A stretch of DNA of 64,000 bases from Phycisphaerae bacterium (GCA_016935885.1 JAFGQA010000406.1:17356-81355); one strand, 5' to 3'; counted from the first letter of the stretch, positions 1 through 7,806 are shown. A program made the numbers and translations. The notes: a model not told the origin generated them from the letters alone.

Positions 1-308
1 CGGCCATCCTGATAGTCGCCGTCCGTACGAAAGGTGGCCACCTCGATGGCGAATCTGCCCACGCGAACCAGAACAACGCCGAACTTGGCGCCGACCTTCT
101 GCGTCCGCCGAAACGAGGCCATGACTTCCGAAGGGGTCGCGGATGTGGCCACATCGTAATCATGGGGCTGCATGCCCATCAGCCTATCGCGGACACAGCC
201 GCCGGCGAAGAAGGCGACGTGCCCGGCGGCGTGGAGCCGCCTCACGACGGACAAGGCGGCGGCCCGCATGTTCAGCACGCGCTTCTTGGCGGGGCTGTGC
301 TTCTTCAT
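1..308 (-). CDS. CCA tRNA nucleotidyltransferase / poly(A) polymerase family, N-terminal part (cut by window edge)
   Basis: This frame starts at an ATG at 306-308 and runs off the left edge with 102 codons visible. It shows the class II nucleotidyltransferase head: GGCVRD at residues 36-41, then HDYDVA with the two metal-binding aspartates D50 and D52. Such enzymes add or repair the CCA end of tRNA or polyadenylate RNA. The ATG overlaps the stop of rsmD (ATGA at 305-308), so the two are probably translated from one leftward message. The rest of the protein lies outside the window, so CCA-adding enzyme and poly(A) polymerase cannot be told apart. The frame is too incomplete at its 3' end to be closed here. 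Confidence 0.88.
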   Translation of the reverse strand, partial: MKKHSPAKKRVLNMRAAALSVVRRLHAAGHVAFFAGGCVRDRLMGMQPHDYDVATSATPSEVMASFRRTQKVGAKFGVVLVRVGRFAIEVATFRTDGDYQDG

Positions 309-910
309 GAGGGCACCTGGGGGATTCGTTCGAACGTCGTGATCGCCATCCTACCCCATGTCCGCCGCCGTGACGATGCCCATCCTCCGGGCAGTACCTC
401 GGGCAGGATGCAACGCGCGTGATGCCGCCAGATAGCGATCGCATCGGGTTCGACCGGGATCTCCGCGCCCAGCCTGGCGGTCACGCGGCCCATGACCGAC
501 GCGCGAGTGACGTCGTCACTCAGTCGGTAGGGGGGGTCCAGAAACACCAGGCCGAAAGCCCTGTTTCCTGGAGGGCGTGTCTCAACGATCTCGGCAGGGC
601 AGTTGAAGATGCGTGCCAGCGGGCCGGTGCGAAGCCTGTCCAGGTTCTCGCGCAGACACTGGAAAGCCTGGCGGTCCGCCTCGACAAACACGCAGAATGC
701 CGCCCCCCGCGAGAGGGCCTCGATCCCCAGGCTGCCGCCGCCGCAGAACATGTCGAGCACGTTCAGTGGCGGCAGGCTTCCGGGTTGTGCCAGTTGCGCG
801 CCAAGCCAATCGAACAGGGCGACCTTCACGCGGTCAAGGATGGGGCGCGTGCCACACCCGGTCGGCGTGCGCAGCCGCTGCCCATGATAACAGCCTGCTA
901 TGACGCGCAT
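305..910 (-). CDS. rsmD: 16S rRNA (guanine(966)-N2)-methyltransferase RsmD
   Basis: The 201-residue protein matches the RsmD family, which methylates G966 of 16S rRNA with S-adenosylmethionine during 30S assembly. The start MRVIAG is the family's typical N-terminus and was preferred to an in-frame start 29 codons upstream. RPILDRVKVALFDWL (residues 22-36) fits the conserved N-terminal block, the SAM-binding loop contains GGGSLG at 57-62, and the catalytic DPPY is at 125-128. It overlaps the following CCA-enzyme gene by 4 bases. It is divergent from hisS across about 200 bases in which I see no clear regulatory site. Confidence 0.93.
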   Translation of the reverse strand: MRVIAGCYHGQRLRTPTGCGTRPILDRVKVALFDWLGAQLAQPGSLPPLNVLDMFCGGGSLGIEALSRGAAFCVFVEADRQAFQCLRENLDRLRTGPLARIFNCPAEIVETRPPGNRAFGLVFLDPPYRLSDDVTRASVMGRVTARLGAEIPVEPDAIAIWRHHARCILPEVLPGGWASSRRRTWGRMAITTFERIPQVPS

Positions 911-1117
911 CGCACCAGTATAACCAGATGCCGGAAGGGCTCGATCGTGTCGTGTCTCCTGGTACTTCCCCATCCTTCGGCGGTCACTTAGAATCATGTT
1001 GCCTGGAACGGGAAGATGTCGGGGAGCGTGGGCAGGCAGTCACTCTGCGGACACAGCTCTTCATGCGGTGAGATGCAGCCGGTGGCTGGCGGCCGGTAGC
1101 ATGTGGAGCCATGCGCC

Positions 1118-2437
1118 ATGAAGATCCAAGCAGTCAAGGGTACCCGGGATCTGTATCCGGAGTTGCTGGCGCCGATTCGTCGGATCGTCGACACGTGGCG
1201 AAGCGTATCGCTGCGTCACGGCTTTGAAGAGTATGAGGGACCCACGCTGGAGTTCCTCGACCTGTACCGGGAGAAGAGCGGTGAGGAATTAGTCGGCCAG
1301 TTGTATCACCTGACCGACAGCGGGGGGCGGGAGTTGGCCCTGCGGCCGGAGATGACGCCGACGCTGGCCCGGATGGTCGCCGCGCGAATCCATACGCTTC
1401 CGCGGCCCATCAAGTGGTTTTCGATCCCGACGATGTTTCGCGGAGAGAACGTGCAGCGGGGGCGACTGCGGGAGTTCCTCCAGTGGAACGTCGACGTGAT
1501 CGGGACGTCGGACGTGGTGGCGGATGCGGAGTGCATCCTGGTGGGGGTGGAGGCGCTGCGTGAGTTGGGGCTGACCGCGGACGATTTCGCGGTGCACATC
1601 AGCAGCCGCCGTCTGATTCGATCGGTCCTTCTGGCCGGGGGGATCGAGGAGAAGGAGCATGACGCGGCGTATGCGTTGATGGACAAGGCGGACAGGCTGG
1701 AGCGGGAGGAGCTTGCGCGGCGTTGGAGCGCGGCGTATGGGGGGCGGATCGGTTTTGCGGAGTTGGACGCGTTGTTGGGGGTGGACGATCTTGCGTCGTT
1801 GCGGGCGGCGGTGGGGCGGGTTTCGCCCTCGACGGGCGCGCTGGAGGAGGCGATCGACGAGACACACCGGCTCATTACAATACTCGATGATTTTGGAATT
1901 ACAGAATTATGTAAACTAGATCTCCATGTCGTCCGCGGCCTAGCCTACTATACCGGGCCGGTGTTCGAGTTCTATGACCGCTCAAAAGACGAGCGCGCCC
2001 TGTGCGGCGGGGGGCGATACGACGACCTGCTGGGCAGGCTGGGGAAATCGCCCGAGCCCGCCGTGGGCTTCGGAATGGGCGACGTCGTCCTGGGGCTGCT
2101 GCTCAAGGAGAAGGGGCTGCTGGCGGCGCCGCGGCGGCGGGGGGGTAGCGTCCTGGTCACCGACGCCGCCGAGGGCCTGCGCCCAAAGGTGCACCAGGTT
2201 GTGGCCGGGCTGCGCCGTGCCGGCATCGATGCCGAGTTCTCCTATACGTGGCGGCCGCTCGGCAAGCAACTCAAGGCCGCTGACAAGAGGGGGGCGTCGA
2301 CAGTGGTTATCATTGGCAGCGAGACCGTCGAACGCGGCGTCGTGCAAATAAAGGACATGGTGGGGGGGCACAGCCTCGAAGCCTCGCTTGATGCGTTGCT
2401 CGCCAATCCGAGGGAGGTCCTGAAGGTGACAGAATGA
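1118..2437 (+). CDS. hisS: Histidyl-tRNA synthetase
   Basis: The 439-residue class II synthetase charges tRNA-His. It begins MKIQAVKGTRDLYP, the usual HisRS N-terminus; a GGAG lies about 9 bases before this ATG, so it was chosen over a GTG 15 bases upstream. Motif 2 is FRGENVQRGRLREF, the histidine-specific loop reads VRGLAYYTGPVFEF, and motif 3 lies near LCGGGRYDDL. The C-terminal anticodon-binding domain is present. The stop overlaps the ATG of the next gene (ATGA), indicating coupling. A patch at about 1871-1922 is strikingly AT-rich compared with the rest of the gene although the protein there looks normal. Confidence 0.96.
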   Translation: MKIQAVKGTRDLYPELLAPIRRIVDTWRSVSLRHGFEEYEGPTLEFLDLYREKSGEELVGQLYHLTDSGGRELALRPEMTPTLARMVAARIHTLPRPIKWFSIPTMFRGENVQRGRLREFLQWNVDVIGTSDVVADAECILVGVEALRELGLTADDFAVHISSRRLIRSVLLAGGIEEKEHDAAYALMDKADRLEREELARRWSAAYGGRIGFAELDALLGVDDLASLRAAVGRVSPSTGALEEAIDETHRLITILDDFGITELCKLDLHVVRGLAYYTGPVFEFYDRSKDERALCGGGRYDDLLGRLGKSPEPAVGFGMGDVVLGLLLKEKGLLAAPRRRGGSVLVTDAAEGLRPKVHQVVAGLRRAGIDAEFSYTWRPLGKQLKAADKRGASTVVIIGSETVERGVVQIKDMVGGHSLEASLDALLANPREVLKVTE

Positions 2438-2976
2438 CTGTCCGGCGAACCCATTACGAGCTCGGGTTCGAGACGTATCTTGACCACCGAGGAACACCCT
2501 ATGTGGCCGTCGAGGACGTTCGACATTTCACGAAGCGCCGAACGGGCGTCAAGGCCTTCGATTACATTGTCTATCCGCCGTCCGGACCTGCATGCCTGGT
2601 GGACGTCAAGGGACGCAAGTCCTCGCTGCGGTCGGCGCGGGCGGATTGCCGGCAGAAGAACTGGGTGACCCGGTCGGACGTGTCCGGCCTGCTGACCTGG
2701 CAGGAGGTGTTCGGTTCAGACTACGTCGCGATGTTCGTCTTTGCCTATTGGCTGGCGGGGCAGGATGGCGCGCGCGGGCGGAAGGGGGGTGGCGCGGACG
2801 TGACGAGTTTTACGTTCGCAGGCCGGCGATACAGCTTCTGGCTGGTTTCGGTGGCCGAGTATGCCAGCCGCCAGAAGGGACTTTCAAAGTGCTGGAATAC
2901 GGTCTCGGTGCCGCGCGAGGCGTTCAGAGAGATCAGCACTCGCCTCGAGACGCGCTGGCCGGCTGCGCCGTGCTAA
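2434..2976 (+). CDS. HYExAFE family protein, possible PD-(D/E)XK-type nuclease fold
   Basis: This 180-residue protein starts MTVRRTHYELGFE; the HYELGFE block at residues 7-13 matches the HYExAFE signature of a protein family I know mainly from planctomycetes, with no established function. Visible in the sequence is D43, followed after a beta-like stretch by D57-V-K59 (in LVDVKGRK), which resembles the D...(D/E)xK active site of restriction-endonuclease-like nucleases. Nuclease activity is therefore an inference. It overlaps hisS by 4 bases, so the two are probably co-translated. The stop codon TAA is directly followed by a mobile repeat. Confidence 0.75.
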   Translation: MTVRRTHYELGFETYLDHRGTPYVAVEDVRHFTKRRTGVKAFDYIVYPPSGPACLVDVKGRKSSLRSARADCRQKNWVTRSDVSGLLTWQEVFGSDYVAMFVFAYWLAGQDGARGRKGGGADVTSFTFAGRRYSFWLVSVAEYASRQKGLSKCWNTVSVPREAFREISTRLETRWPAAPC

Positions 2977-3075
2977 CAGCCCGTGGTAAAAGGGAAAACA
3001 GCGGTTCGGAAACGCCGTTCCTGACAGTGAAAACCACCGGCTTTGACGCCGGTGCCACAGTTTTGCCACGGGCTG
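2977..3075. mobile_element. Family A palindromic element, copy 1 (MITE-like)
   Basis: This 99-bp element begins CAGCCCGTGG and ends with its exact complement CCACGGGCTG. It is about 90 percent identical to a second copy at 45607-45704. The base before it ends CTAA and the base after it begins CTAA, so it looks inserted at a CTAA target that was duplicated. The left CTAA contains the stop codon of the preceding gene, which is therefore intact. An internal hairpin CACCGGC...GCCGGTG is present. There is no coding capacity; movement would need a transposase elsewhere. Confidence 0.75.
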
Positions 3076-3220
3076 CTAATGTTGGGGCCACACCGACCTC
3101 GCCTTTGCCATCTTGCGTGCGGGGGCATAGAATAGGACTGGCTCCGATCTGGCATGGAGCGGCTGCTGGCTCGGAGACGGCTCACCCGGAGTGATCCCCT
3201 GACGCGGAGAATAGACACAC

Positions 3221-3436
3221 GTGATACGCACAATACTGGCCTTGGCACTGGCAACCGTCCTCGTGCTTGGTGTGGCGAGCCCGCTTGCGGCCCAGATCAA
3301 CGATGAGACCGTGACGGAGGGTAACGTTCAGGAACTGCCCATGAACCGGCCGATCGGCGAGTACGCGCTGGCGGGCTGTTTCCTCCTCGCCGCATTGGGG
3401 ATCGGGTTCTGGACCAGCAGGCGAACCAACGCCTAG
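3221..3436 (+). CDS. Small membrane protein, function unknown
   Basis: The 71-residue protein starts with GTG and has a signal peptide or first membrane helix at about residues 4-24 (ending SPLAAQ), a short polar middle, and a second hydrophobic helix at about residues 46-62 followed by the basic tail SRRTNA. The arrangement suggests either a cleaved secretory protein with one C-terminal anchor or a two-pass inner membrane protein. I recognise no family. The stop TAG is directly followed by an inverted-repeat element. The ribosome-binding site is weak, which lowers confidence in the start. Confidence 0.55.
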   Translation: MIRTILALALATVLVLGVASPLAAQINDETVTEGNVQELPMNRPIGEYALAGCFLLAALGIGFWTSRRTNA

Positions 3437-3560
3437 TACCGCGTTTCACAGGAAACGCGACTACGATTGCTGGACCGAGAACCCCTTCTCGGTCCTGAAG
3501 CCGGTGCCGAGAAAGGATTCTCGGCAGAGCGTACAGTCGTTCTGTTTGTGAAACGCGGTA
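3437..3560. mobile_element. Inverted-repeat element with TA ends (IS630/mariner-like MITE)
   Basis: The sequence TACCGCGTTTCACA at 3437-3450 is repeated as its exact complement at 3547-3560. Read as a transposon remnant, the repeats are 12 bp (CCGCGTTTCACA) and each is bounded by a TA, the target duplication of the IS630/Tc1-mariner superfamily. Inside are two perfect hairpins built on the same core: GGACCGAGAA/TTCTCGGTCC and GCCGAGAA/TTCTCGGC. There is no reading frame of interest. The left end abuts the TAG stop codon of the preceding gene. Assignment to IS630 rests only on the TA and the repeat ends. Confidence 0.65.
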
Positions 3561-3583
3561 CCAATGTGCCGACACGGCTGGCA

Positions 3584-3646
3584 GGTTGGATTGCCAATCT
3601 GAGAGGTTGGATTGCCAATCTGAGAGGATGGACGGCCAATCCACGA
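3584..3646. repeat. 21-bp tandem repeat, three units
   Basis: Units of 21 bp occupy 3584-3604 and 3605-3625 and are identical; a third, degenerate unit follows at 3626-3646. Each carries the small palindrome GATTGCCAATC. The array sits between the TA-flanked element and a family B core, so three different repeat types are stacked here. Confidence 0.85.
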
Positions 3647-3706
3647 GTGTGCCACTGGCGGCTCGCCCGCCAGTGAATACGGGCAGACAAGCCGCCCGTG
3701 GCACAC
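3647..3706. repeat. Family B core fragment (two hairpins, no ends)
   Basis: This 60-bp segment has the two stem-loops that define the middle of family B: CACTGGCGG paired with CCGCCAGTG, and a weaker version of the CACGGGCGG stem. The outer inverted repeats seen in the full copies are missing, so it is a decayed or partial copy. Confidence 0.65.
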
Positions 3707-3771
3707 AGCGGAGCCTGTTAGTTGATGCGTATCAGTACACTGACCGCATGGCTTTGTGCGGGAGGAGCATT

Positions 3772-4065
3772 ATGACGAAGCGCGCCCTGATCGTATTGCT
3801 CGTCGGCGTCAATCTGATTCTGCTGGCAGCGCTCATCCTGGCAAGCGGGTGGGGGTTGCCCGCTGCCTATGCGCAAGCGGTCCCGCTGGGACAGAACTAC
3901 TTGATCGTTGCCGCGGAGATCCGGGACGGCGTCGATGCGCTCTATGTCATCGATCTGTCGCAGCGGCGGATGCACGTTTTCAGGCCCAATCGAGACCAGA
4001 ACGACCGGCGGCTGCTTCACGTCGGGTTCCGCGATCTCCAGCGAGACTTTCGCGGGTCCCAGTAG
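3772..4065 (+). CDS. Small membrane-anchored protein, first of a paralogous pair
   Basis: The 97-residue protein begins MTKRALIVLL after a strong GGGAGGAG ribosome-binding site. One hydrophobic helix (about residues 5-25) is followed by a soluble domain that includes ALYVIDLSQRRMHVF and ends DLQRDFRGSQ. The next gene has the same plan (ELVYVMDAATRRLNAY, ending DLGRLFGAIRR), so the two are diverged tandem copies. I know no named family; the soluble part resembles one blade of a beta-propeller or a small beta sheet, which is only a guess. The two genes are 24 bases apart and probably form an operon. Confidence 0.7.
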   Translation: MTKRALIVLLVGVNLILLAALILASGWGLPAAYAQAVPLGQNYLIVAAEIRDGVDALYVIDLSQRRMHVFRPNRDQNDRRLLHVGFRDLQRDFRGSQ

Positions 4066-4089
4066 GTGGTGAATCAAGGAGTCCATTCG

Positions 4090-4389
4090 ATGGAGGACAG
4101 CAAGAACTTGTCAATCGGCATCCTTTCCGTGACGGCGATTGCGCTGTTCGTCGGCGTGCTTCTGGTAACGACTGCCGGCCAGAATAAGGCCTTGGCCATC
4201 GGCCAGACAGACCGTGGTGGGGACTACATTGCCGTCACCGGTCAGTTTACGCAAAACACCGAGTTGGTCTACGTGATGGATGCGGCGACCCGGCGTCTCA
4301 ACGCGTATAGCTACGACACTACGCGTCGCGAAATAGTATTCTGGGATAGCCAGGACCTGGGCCGGCTGTTTGGCGCGATTCGTAGGTAA
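4090..4389 (+). CDS. Small membrane-anchored protein, second of a paralogous pair
   Basis: The 99-residue protein starts at the ATG at 4090, chosen over a GTG at 4066 because AAGGAG lies 8 bases before it. A membrane helix (about residues 10-30) follows the short cytoplasmic start MEDSKN; the remainder should be outside the cytoplasm. It shares with its upstream neighbour the pattern Y(I/V)...(A/E)LVYV(I/M)D..(Q/T)RR. and the closing D-L-x-R-x-F. Function is unknown. The pair could act as a complex, since gene order and spacing suggest joint translation. Confidence 0.7.
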   Translation: MEDSKNLSIGILSVTAIALFVGVLLVTTAGQNKALAIGQTDRGGDYIAVTGQFTQNTELVYVMDAATRRLNAYSYDTTRREIVFWDSQDLGRLFGAIRR

Positions 4390-4572
4390 CGATCCGGCGA
4401 CTGTCGGCGAGGAGCTGCCGCTGGTGGAGGCACAGGCTTCGGCGGCGGTGCCGGAGGGTTCAGCCGGATACATTCCAAGGCCGAATGCAACATAAGATAT
4501 GTTATGGGACGTTGGGCAGGGGGGCTATCTTCCTGACGACCTGCGCTGCGCCGTCTTGAGCGTCACACACAC

Positions 4573-5250
4573 CTATCGCCTCCGGGATCCAAAACGCCTG
4601 GTCCGCCACGGTGACCGGCCTTCTGCTTGCCATGTGCCCAGGATGGTCGTGATCATCAGCGTCAGACGCCCGAGGTCCGTCAGGCCGTACGTGTTTCGAG
4701 ACAAGAGTGTCAGGAGTCCGGCCCGCTCCAGTTCGCGGACGTGGTGGTACAACGGCCCAGTCTTGAGGCCGACCGTTTCGCTCAGTTGGCGATGTGTGTT
4801 TGCCCCGGTCGTGACCGCCCTGGCGATCCGGATTCGATCGGCGTGGGCCAGGCCGGTGAGCAACTTCGCGAGCTGTGCAGCGTTCGCTTTCGCCAGGAGC
4901 GTCGTCTTCGGTCGTTGTGCCGGCTTGGCCGAGAACCGCTCGACGCGAGCATATTGGATGTCGCCTGTGTCGCCCTGCCGCTCCATGACAGCGAGCATGA
5001 CGCCAATGCCGAAGCGCTTGTCCGCGACTGCTCCGCTCAAGAACACTTCCGGAAGCCCCCTACCGGCGACGAACGATTCTGATCGAGCCTGCTTGCGCTT
5101 GTTAGCTTTCTTCGTCTTTCCAGCTTCGCGTTTCTCGACGTCCTTGCCGAGCCTGGTTGCACTCACCCTGGAAGCCCGGCGCGCCCCCCCTACCGGCGTT
5201 ATCGGACTTTTCCTTCGCAACGGCGCATCTGTGTTCGTCTTCTTGCCCAT
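4573..5250 (-). CDS. ArsR-like winged-helix transcriptional regulator
   Basis: The 225-residue protein has a strongly basic, probably unstructured N-terminus (residues 1-60), a middle part without recognised domain, and a winged-helix domain at about 129-200. In the latter, LTGLAHADRIRIARAV is followed by HRQLSETVGLKTGPLYHHVRELERAGLL (written here across two turns: HRQLSETVGLKTG, then PLYHHVRELERAGLL), the typical ArsR-type helix-turn-helix. No metal-binding cysteines are seen, so metal sensing is unlikely. Upstream is an AT-rich promoter with a repeated 9-mer that could be its own operator. Regulatory targets are not evident. Confidence 0.8.
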   Translation of the reverse strand: MGKKTNTDAPLRRKSPITPVGGARRASRVSATRLGKDVEKREAGKTKKANKRKQARSESFVAGRGLPEVFLSGAVADKRFGIGVMLAVMERQGDTGDIQYARVERFSAKPAQRPKTTLLAKANAAQLAKLLTGLAHADRIRIARAVTTGANTHRQLSETVGLKTGPLYHHVRELERAGLLTLLSRNTYGLTDLGRLTLMITTILGTWQAEGRSPWRTRRFGSRRR

Positions 5251-5344
5251 CGTTGTTCTCCATCACACCGCGTTCGCCCCCTCGCCCCCCCCCCCACCGG
5301 CGCACACGCCGCATGCCGGGCGCGGCTATGTCGTGAATAATATA

Positions 5345-5372
5345 AGTATATCATAATAGTATTCCAATGCAA
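5345..5372 (-). promoter_or_regulatory. Probable promoter of the ArsR-like gene
   Basis: On the minus strand TTGCAT (5372-5367) and TATACT (5350-5345) are separated by 16 bp, a good match to a sigma-70-type promoter that would start about 90 bases before the gene. The 9-mer AATAATATA occurs at 5336-5344 and again at 5376-5384, exactly 40 bp apart, straddling the promoter. This suits a repressor bound on one face of the helix, possibly the ArsR-like protein itself. Confidence 0.55.
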
Positions 5373-5542
5373 TGTAATAATATAATTATTTCTGCGCGAC
5401 GACGGTGCTGCCACTGCCCCGCCTTGGGCGGAGCGGCCGCGGGGAGCGACGCCGCCACAAGCGCCGCCGCCGCCGAGCGCGCCGACCGCGTACGCAGGCC
5501 GGCCATCATCGCCGAAGCACCGCCCGGCGCACATGGACCGAA

Positions 5543-5684
5543 GAGTCCATGACAGGTTAGGCGGGTGCCACTGGCAGCTTGCCTGCCAGTGCGGATGCCC
5601 CATGCGTCCACCAGAGACACCACACGGGCGGAAAGGCCGCCCGTGGCACCCAGAATCGAATGCCACCGGGAGTGTCACGGACCC
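5543..5684. mobile_element. Family B element, complete copy (142 bp)
   Basis: The element starts GAGTCCATGACAG and ends CTCACGGACCC-like (GTGTCACGGACCC), which are imperfect inverted repeats. Inside are two perfect 9-bp stems, CACTGGCAG/CTGCCAGTG and CACGGGCGG/CCGCCCGTG. The flanks TGGACCGAA (5534-5542) and TGGAACGAG (5685-5693) agree at 7 of 9 positions, a probable decayed target duplication. It lies between the divergent genes at 4573-5250 and 5903-7399. Confidence 0.75.
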
Positions 5685-5902
5685 TGGAACGAGTGACCGC
5701 CGTGCAGCTTCTTGCCCTCGTCTCCTTGCTGCCGTAACCTTATGACGTGCGCGCGTGAGCCGGCGGACGCCCTCCCGTTGCGCCAGTCGTGCGAGTCGGT
5801 CGTGGCGAAACGCGACCAGTAATGTCCGCAGGCGAGACACCGTCGGCAGGTGTCGGCGTACCCCGGCCGACCGCCACGGAGGCAGGAGCAAGCTGAAACG
5901 CA

Positions 5903-7399
5903 ATGTCCGTAAGCTCATGCCGTATGGTGGTTTGCGTCGCGGTCGGCCTGACCCTTGTGCCGCCGCTCGGCAGCCAGGCCGCCGAGCGGCAGATCAGCGA
6001 TCTCGTGCCGGCCGACAGCCTGATCGTCTACATGGCGCGGCCTTACGCCCGCCTTGCTCAAACGACTCAGCCGGGCCCCGGCGACGCGCAAACCGGCGCC
6101 ACCTCCACGATTGCCACGATCCTCGCCTTCCTGAACGCCAGCGGCCTGATACCGGACGAGGGACAGGTCTTCGCCGACATCGCTGCTGCGCTGCCGTTGC
6201 TGGGGCGCTTCGAACATGCCATCGTTTTGCTGGACATATCCAGCAGGATCGTGCGACCGTCGCCCTCCGACGATGACGGCAGCCCACAGCCCGTCAGTTT
6301 GCGCCTGAAGCAGCTTCAGGCAGTCGTCCTCCTTCGAACGAACGGACAGCACCGGGCCGTGCTGGATCACCTCAACCGCATCATTGGGCGCTACACGAAT
6401 GACGAGATGGCACGCCTGCGCGTCGAAGAGGTCGGAGGGTACACATACCAGCGCCTTGTGGATCAACGGTTGCCAGGATGGGCTGTATGGGAATGGGGCC
6501 GCCTGGACGACTTCTTCGTCGTGAGTTTCGGAGAGGGGGCCTTCGAGCGGATCGCGAAGGCCTATACTGGGCACTCACCCCGATTGTCCGAGGACGAGTG
6601 GTTCAAAGCGGCTACCATCAAGACGCACGGTCACAGGGCTCTCGCCCAGGGCTTCATCGCCCTCTCGCGGCTGGAGAAGCGGCTGGGCAACGTTACCAGG
6701 GGACGCCATACGCGGGTGATCGCTGCTCTCGATGCCGATAACATGTCACACGATCTGTGGACCATCGGTCTGCAAGGCCGGGCTCTGACTTGGTACCGTT
6801 GTTACAGGCGGAATGGTCGGGACGTAACGCGGAGCTACAGCGATCCCAGCACGTATCCCCCGCATCACCAGAGGCTCATTCCAGACGAAGCTGGTCACTA
6901 TGCGATCATCAAGGTGCCGACCCGGTGGCTTGTGGACAACCTGCCGCGCGCATGGACTGCTGCTCAGTCGGAGAGCCACGTGGAGGCCTGGGCGCGGGTA
7001 TGGCAGCGCCTTGAGCAGGAGACCGGCATCGACATCGACGGCAACCTGATCAAACACCTGGGCGAGAATGTCATTATTTTCGAGTACCCCCCCCACCCAT
7101 TGCGGATCCCATTTGCCCTGACGATTGCGTTCGAGATCGACGACCGTGAGGAGGTGCAAATCGCGATCGACGCCCTGCTGGGAGCATGGGGGCGATATCT
7201 GGACGAGCGGGCCAAGCGAAAGGGGACGACCCTTGTCCGCGTGACGGTCCACCACGACAAGGACGGTGTGTGGTACTTGCAGGCCGGCATTCTCGGGCCA
7301 GCGCTCAAGGTGACGGATCGGTACCTTGTGCTAAGTTGGGCCCCCCAAGCGCTACGGGATGCCCTCACGTACATTGAGCCGCCGCAACGAGACGACTAA
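5903..7399 (+). CDS. Secreted protein of unknown function
   Basis: The 498-residue protein has a signal peptide (MSVSSCRMVVCVAVGLTLV and on to about residue 27, cleavage near SQAAE). The mature part begins with ISDLVPADSLIVYMARP, an opening I associate with large secreted planctomycete proteins of the DUF3352 kind, but I cannot confirm that family. There is no membrane anchor at the C-terminus and no obvious catalytic motif. It is followed 116 bases later by a family B element. Expected location is the periplasm. Confidence 0.7.
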   Translation: MSVSSCRMVVCVAVGLTLVPPLGSQAAERQISDLVPADSLIVYMARPYARLAQTTQPGPGDAQTGATSTIATILAFLNASGLIPDEGQVFADIAAALPLLGRFEHAIVLLDISSRIVRPSPSDDDGSPQPVSLRLKQLQAVVLLRTNGQHRAVLDHLNRIIGRYTNDEMARLRVEEVGGYTYQRLVDQRLPGWAVWEWGRLDDFFVVSFGEGAFERIAKAYTGHSPRLSEDEWFKAATIKTHGHRALAQGFIALSRLEKRLGNVTRGRHTRVIAALDADNMSHDLWTIGLQGRALTWYRCYRRNGRDVTRSYSDPSTYPPHHQRLIPDEAGHYAIIKVPTRWLVDNLPRAWTAAQSESHVEAWARVWQRLEQETGIDIDGNLIKHLGENVIIFEYPPHPLRIPFALTIAFEIDDREEVQIAIDALLGAWGRYLDERAKRKGTTLVRVTVHHDKDGVWYLQAGILGPALKVTDRYLVLSWAPQALRDALTYIEPPQRDD

Positions 7400-7515
7400 T
7401 CGGCTAATAGGCGAGGCAGACGCGACCTGCCGCCTTCTCTCGTGGCAAAGTGGGCTGCGACCGGGCGGTTGGGCGCCGCACGGCCGAGAACCGTGTCCAT
7501 TGCACCGCAGGCTTC

Positions 7516-7657
7516 CGCGTGCGTAACAGCCTGGGCGGGTGCCACTGGCAGCTTGCCTGCCAGTGCGTATGCCTCATGCGTCCACCACAGACACCACACG
7601 GGCGGACAAGCCGCTCGTGGCACCCAGAAGCGAATGTCGCCGGAAGTGTCACGGACC
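7516..7657. mobile_element. Family B element, complete copy with perfect 9-bp target duplication
   Basis: The copy is 142 bp and carries both internal stems (CACTGGCAG/CTGCCAGTG perfect; CACGGGCGG paired with CCGCTCGTG with one change). It is bounded by perfect 9-bp direct repeats GCAGGCTTC at 7507-7515 and 7658-7666, strong evidence that it moved in by transposition. It lies between two rightward genes. It has no coding content. Confidence 0.85.
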
Positions 7658-7681
7658 GCAGGCTTCTCGCCTCGTGTTCTG

Positions 7682-7710
7682 TTGACTTCCTTCCCGTTTT
7701 GTGATAAATA
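7682..7710 (+). promoter_or_regulatory. Probable promoter of the coiled-coil protein gene
   Basis: TTGACT (7682-7687) and TAAATA (7705-7710) are separated by 17 bp. The start of transcription would be near 7717, giving a leader of about 90 bases before the GTG at 7807. It lies just after the family B element. Confidence 0.5.
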
Positions 7711-7806
7711 TAGTAGTCTCAATGCCTTGGCGGCATGCCTTTGGGGGACCAGCGAACCGTCGCAGCCGCAGTGCGGATCCACAAGGTGATGGGAGGAGTC
7801 TCTGTC

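Larger units (their letters stand above)
5251..5902. other. Intergenic region with AT-rich promoter island, C-tract and family B element
   Basis: Nothing here looks coding. From the left it holds a run of about ten C at 5286-5295, an island of very AT-rich sequence at 5333-5392 that stands out from the GC-rich surroundings, a palindrome-rich GC stretch, a complete family B element at 5543-5684, and about 200 bases before the next gene in which I see no motif. The AT-rich island is the likely promoter region of the leftward ArsR-like gene. Confidence 0.6.
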
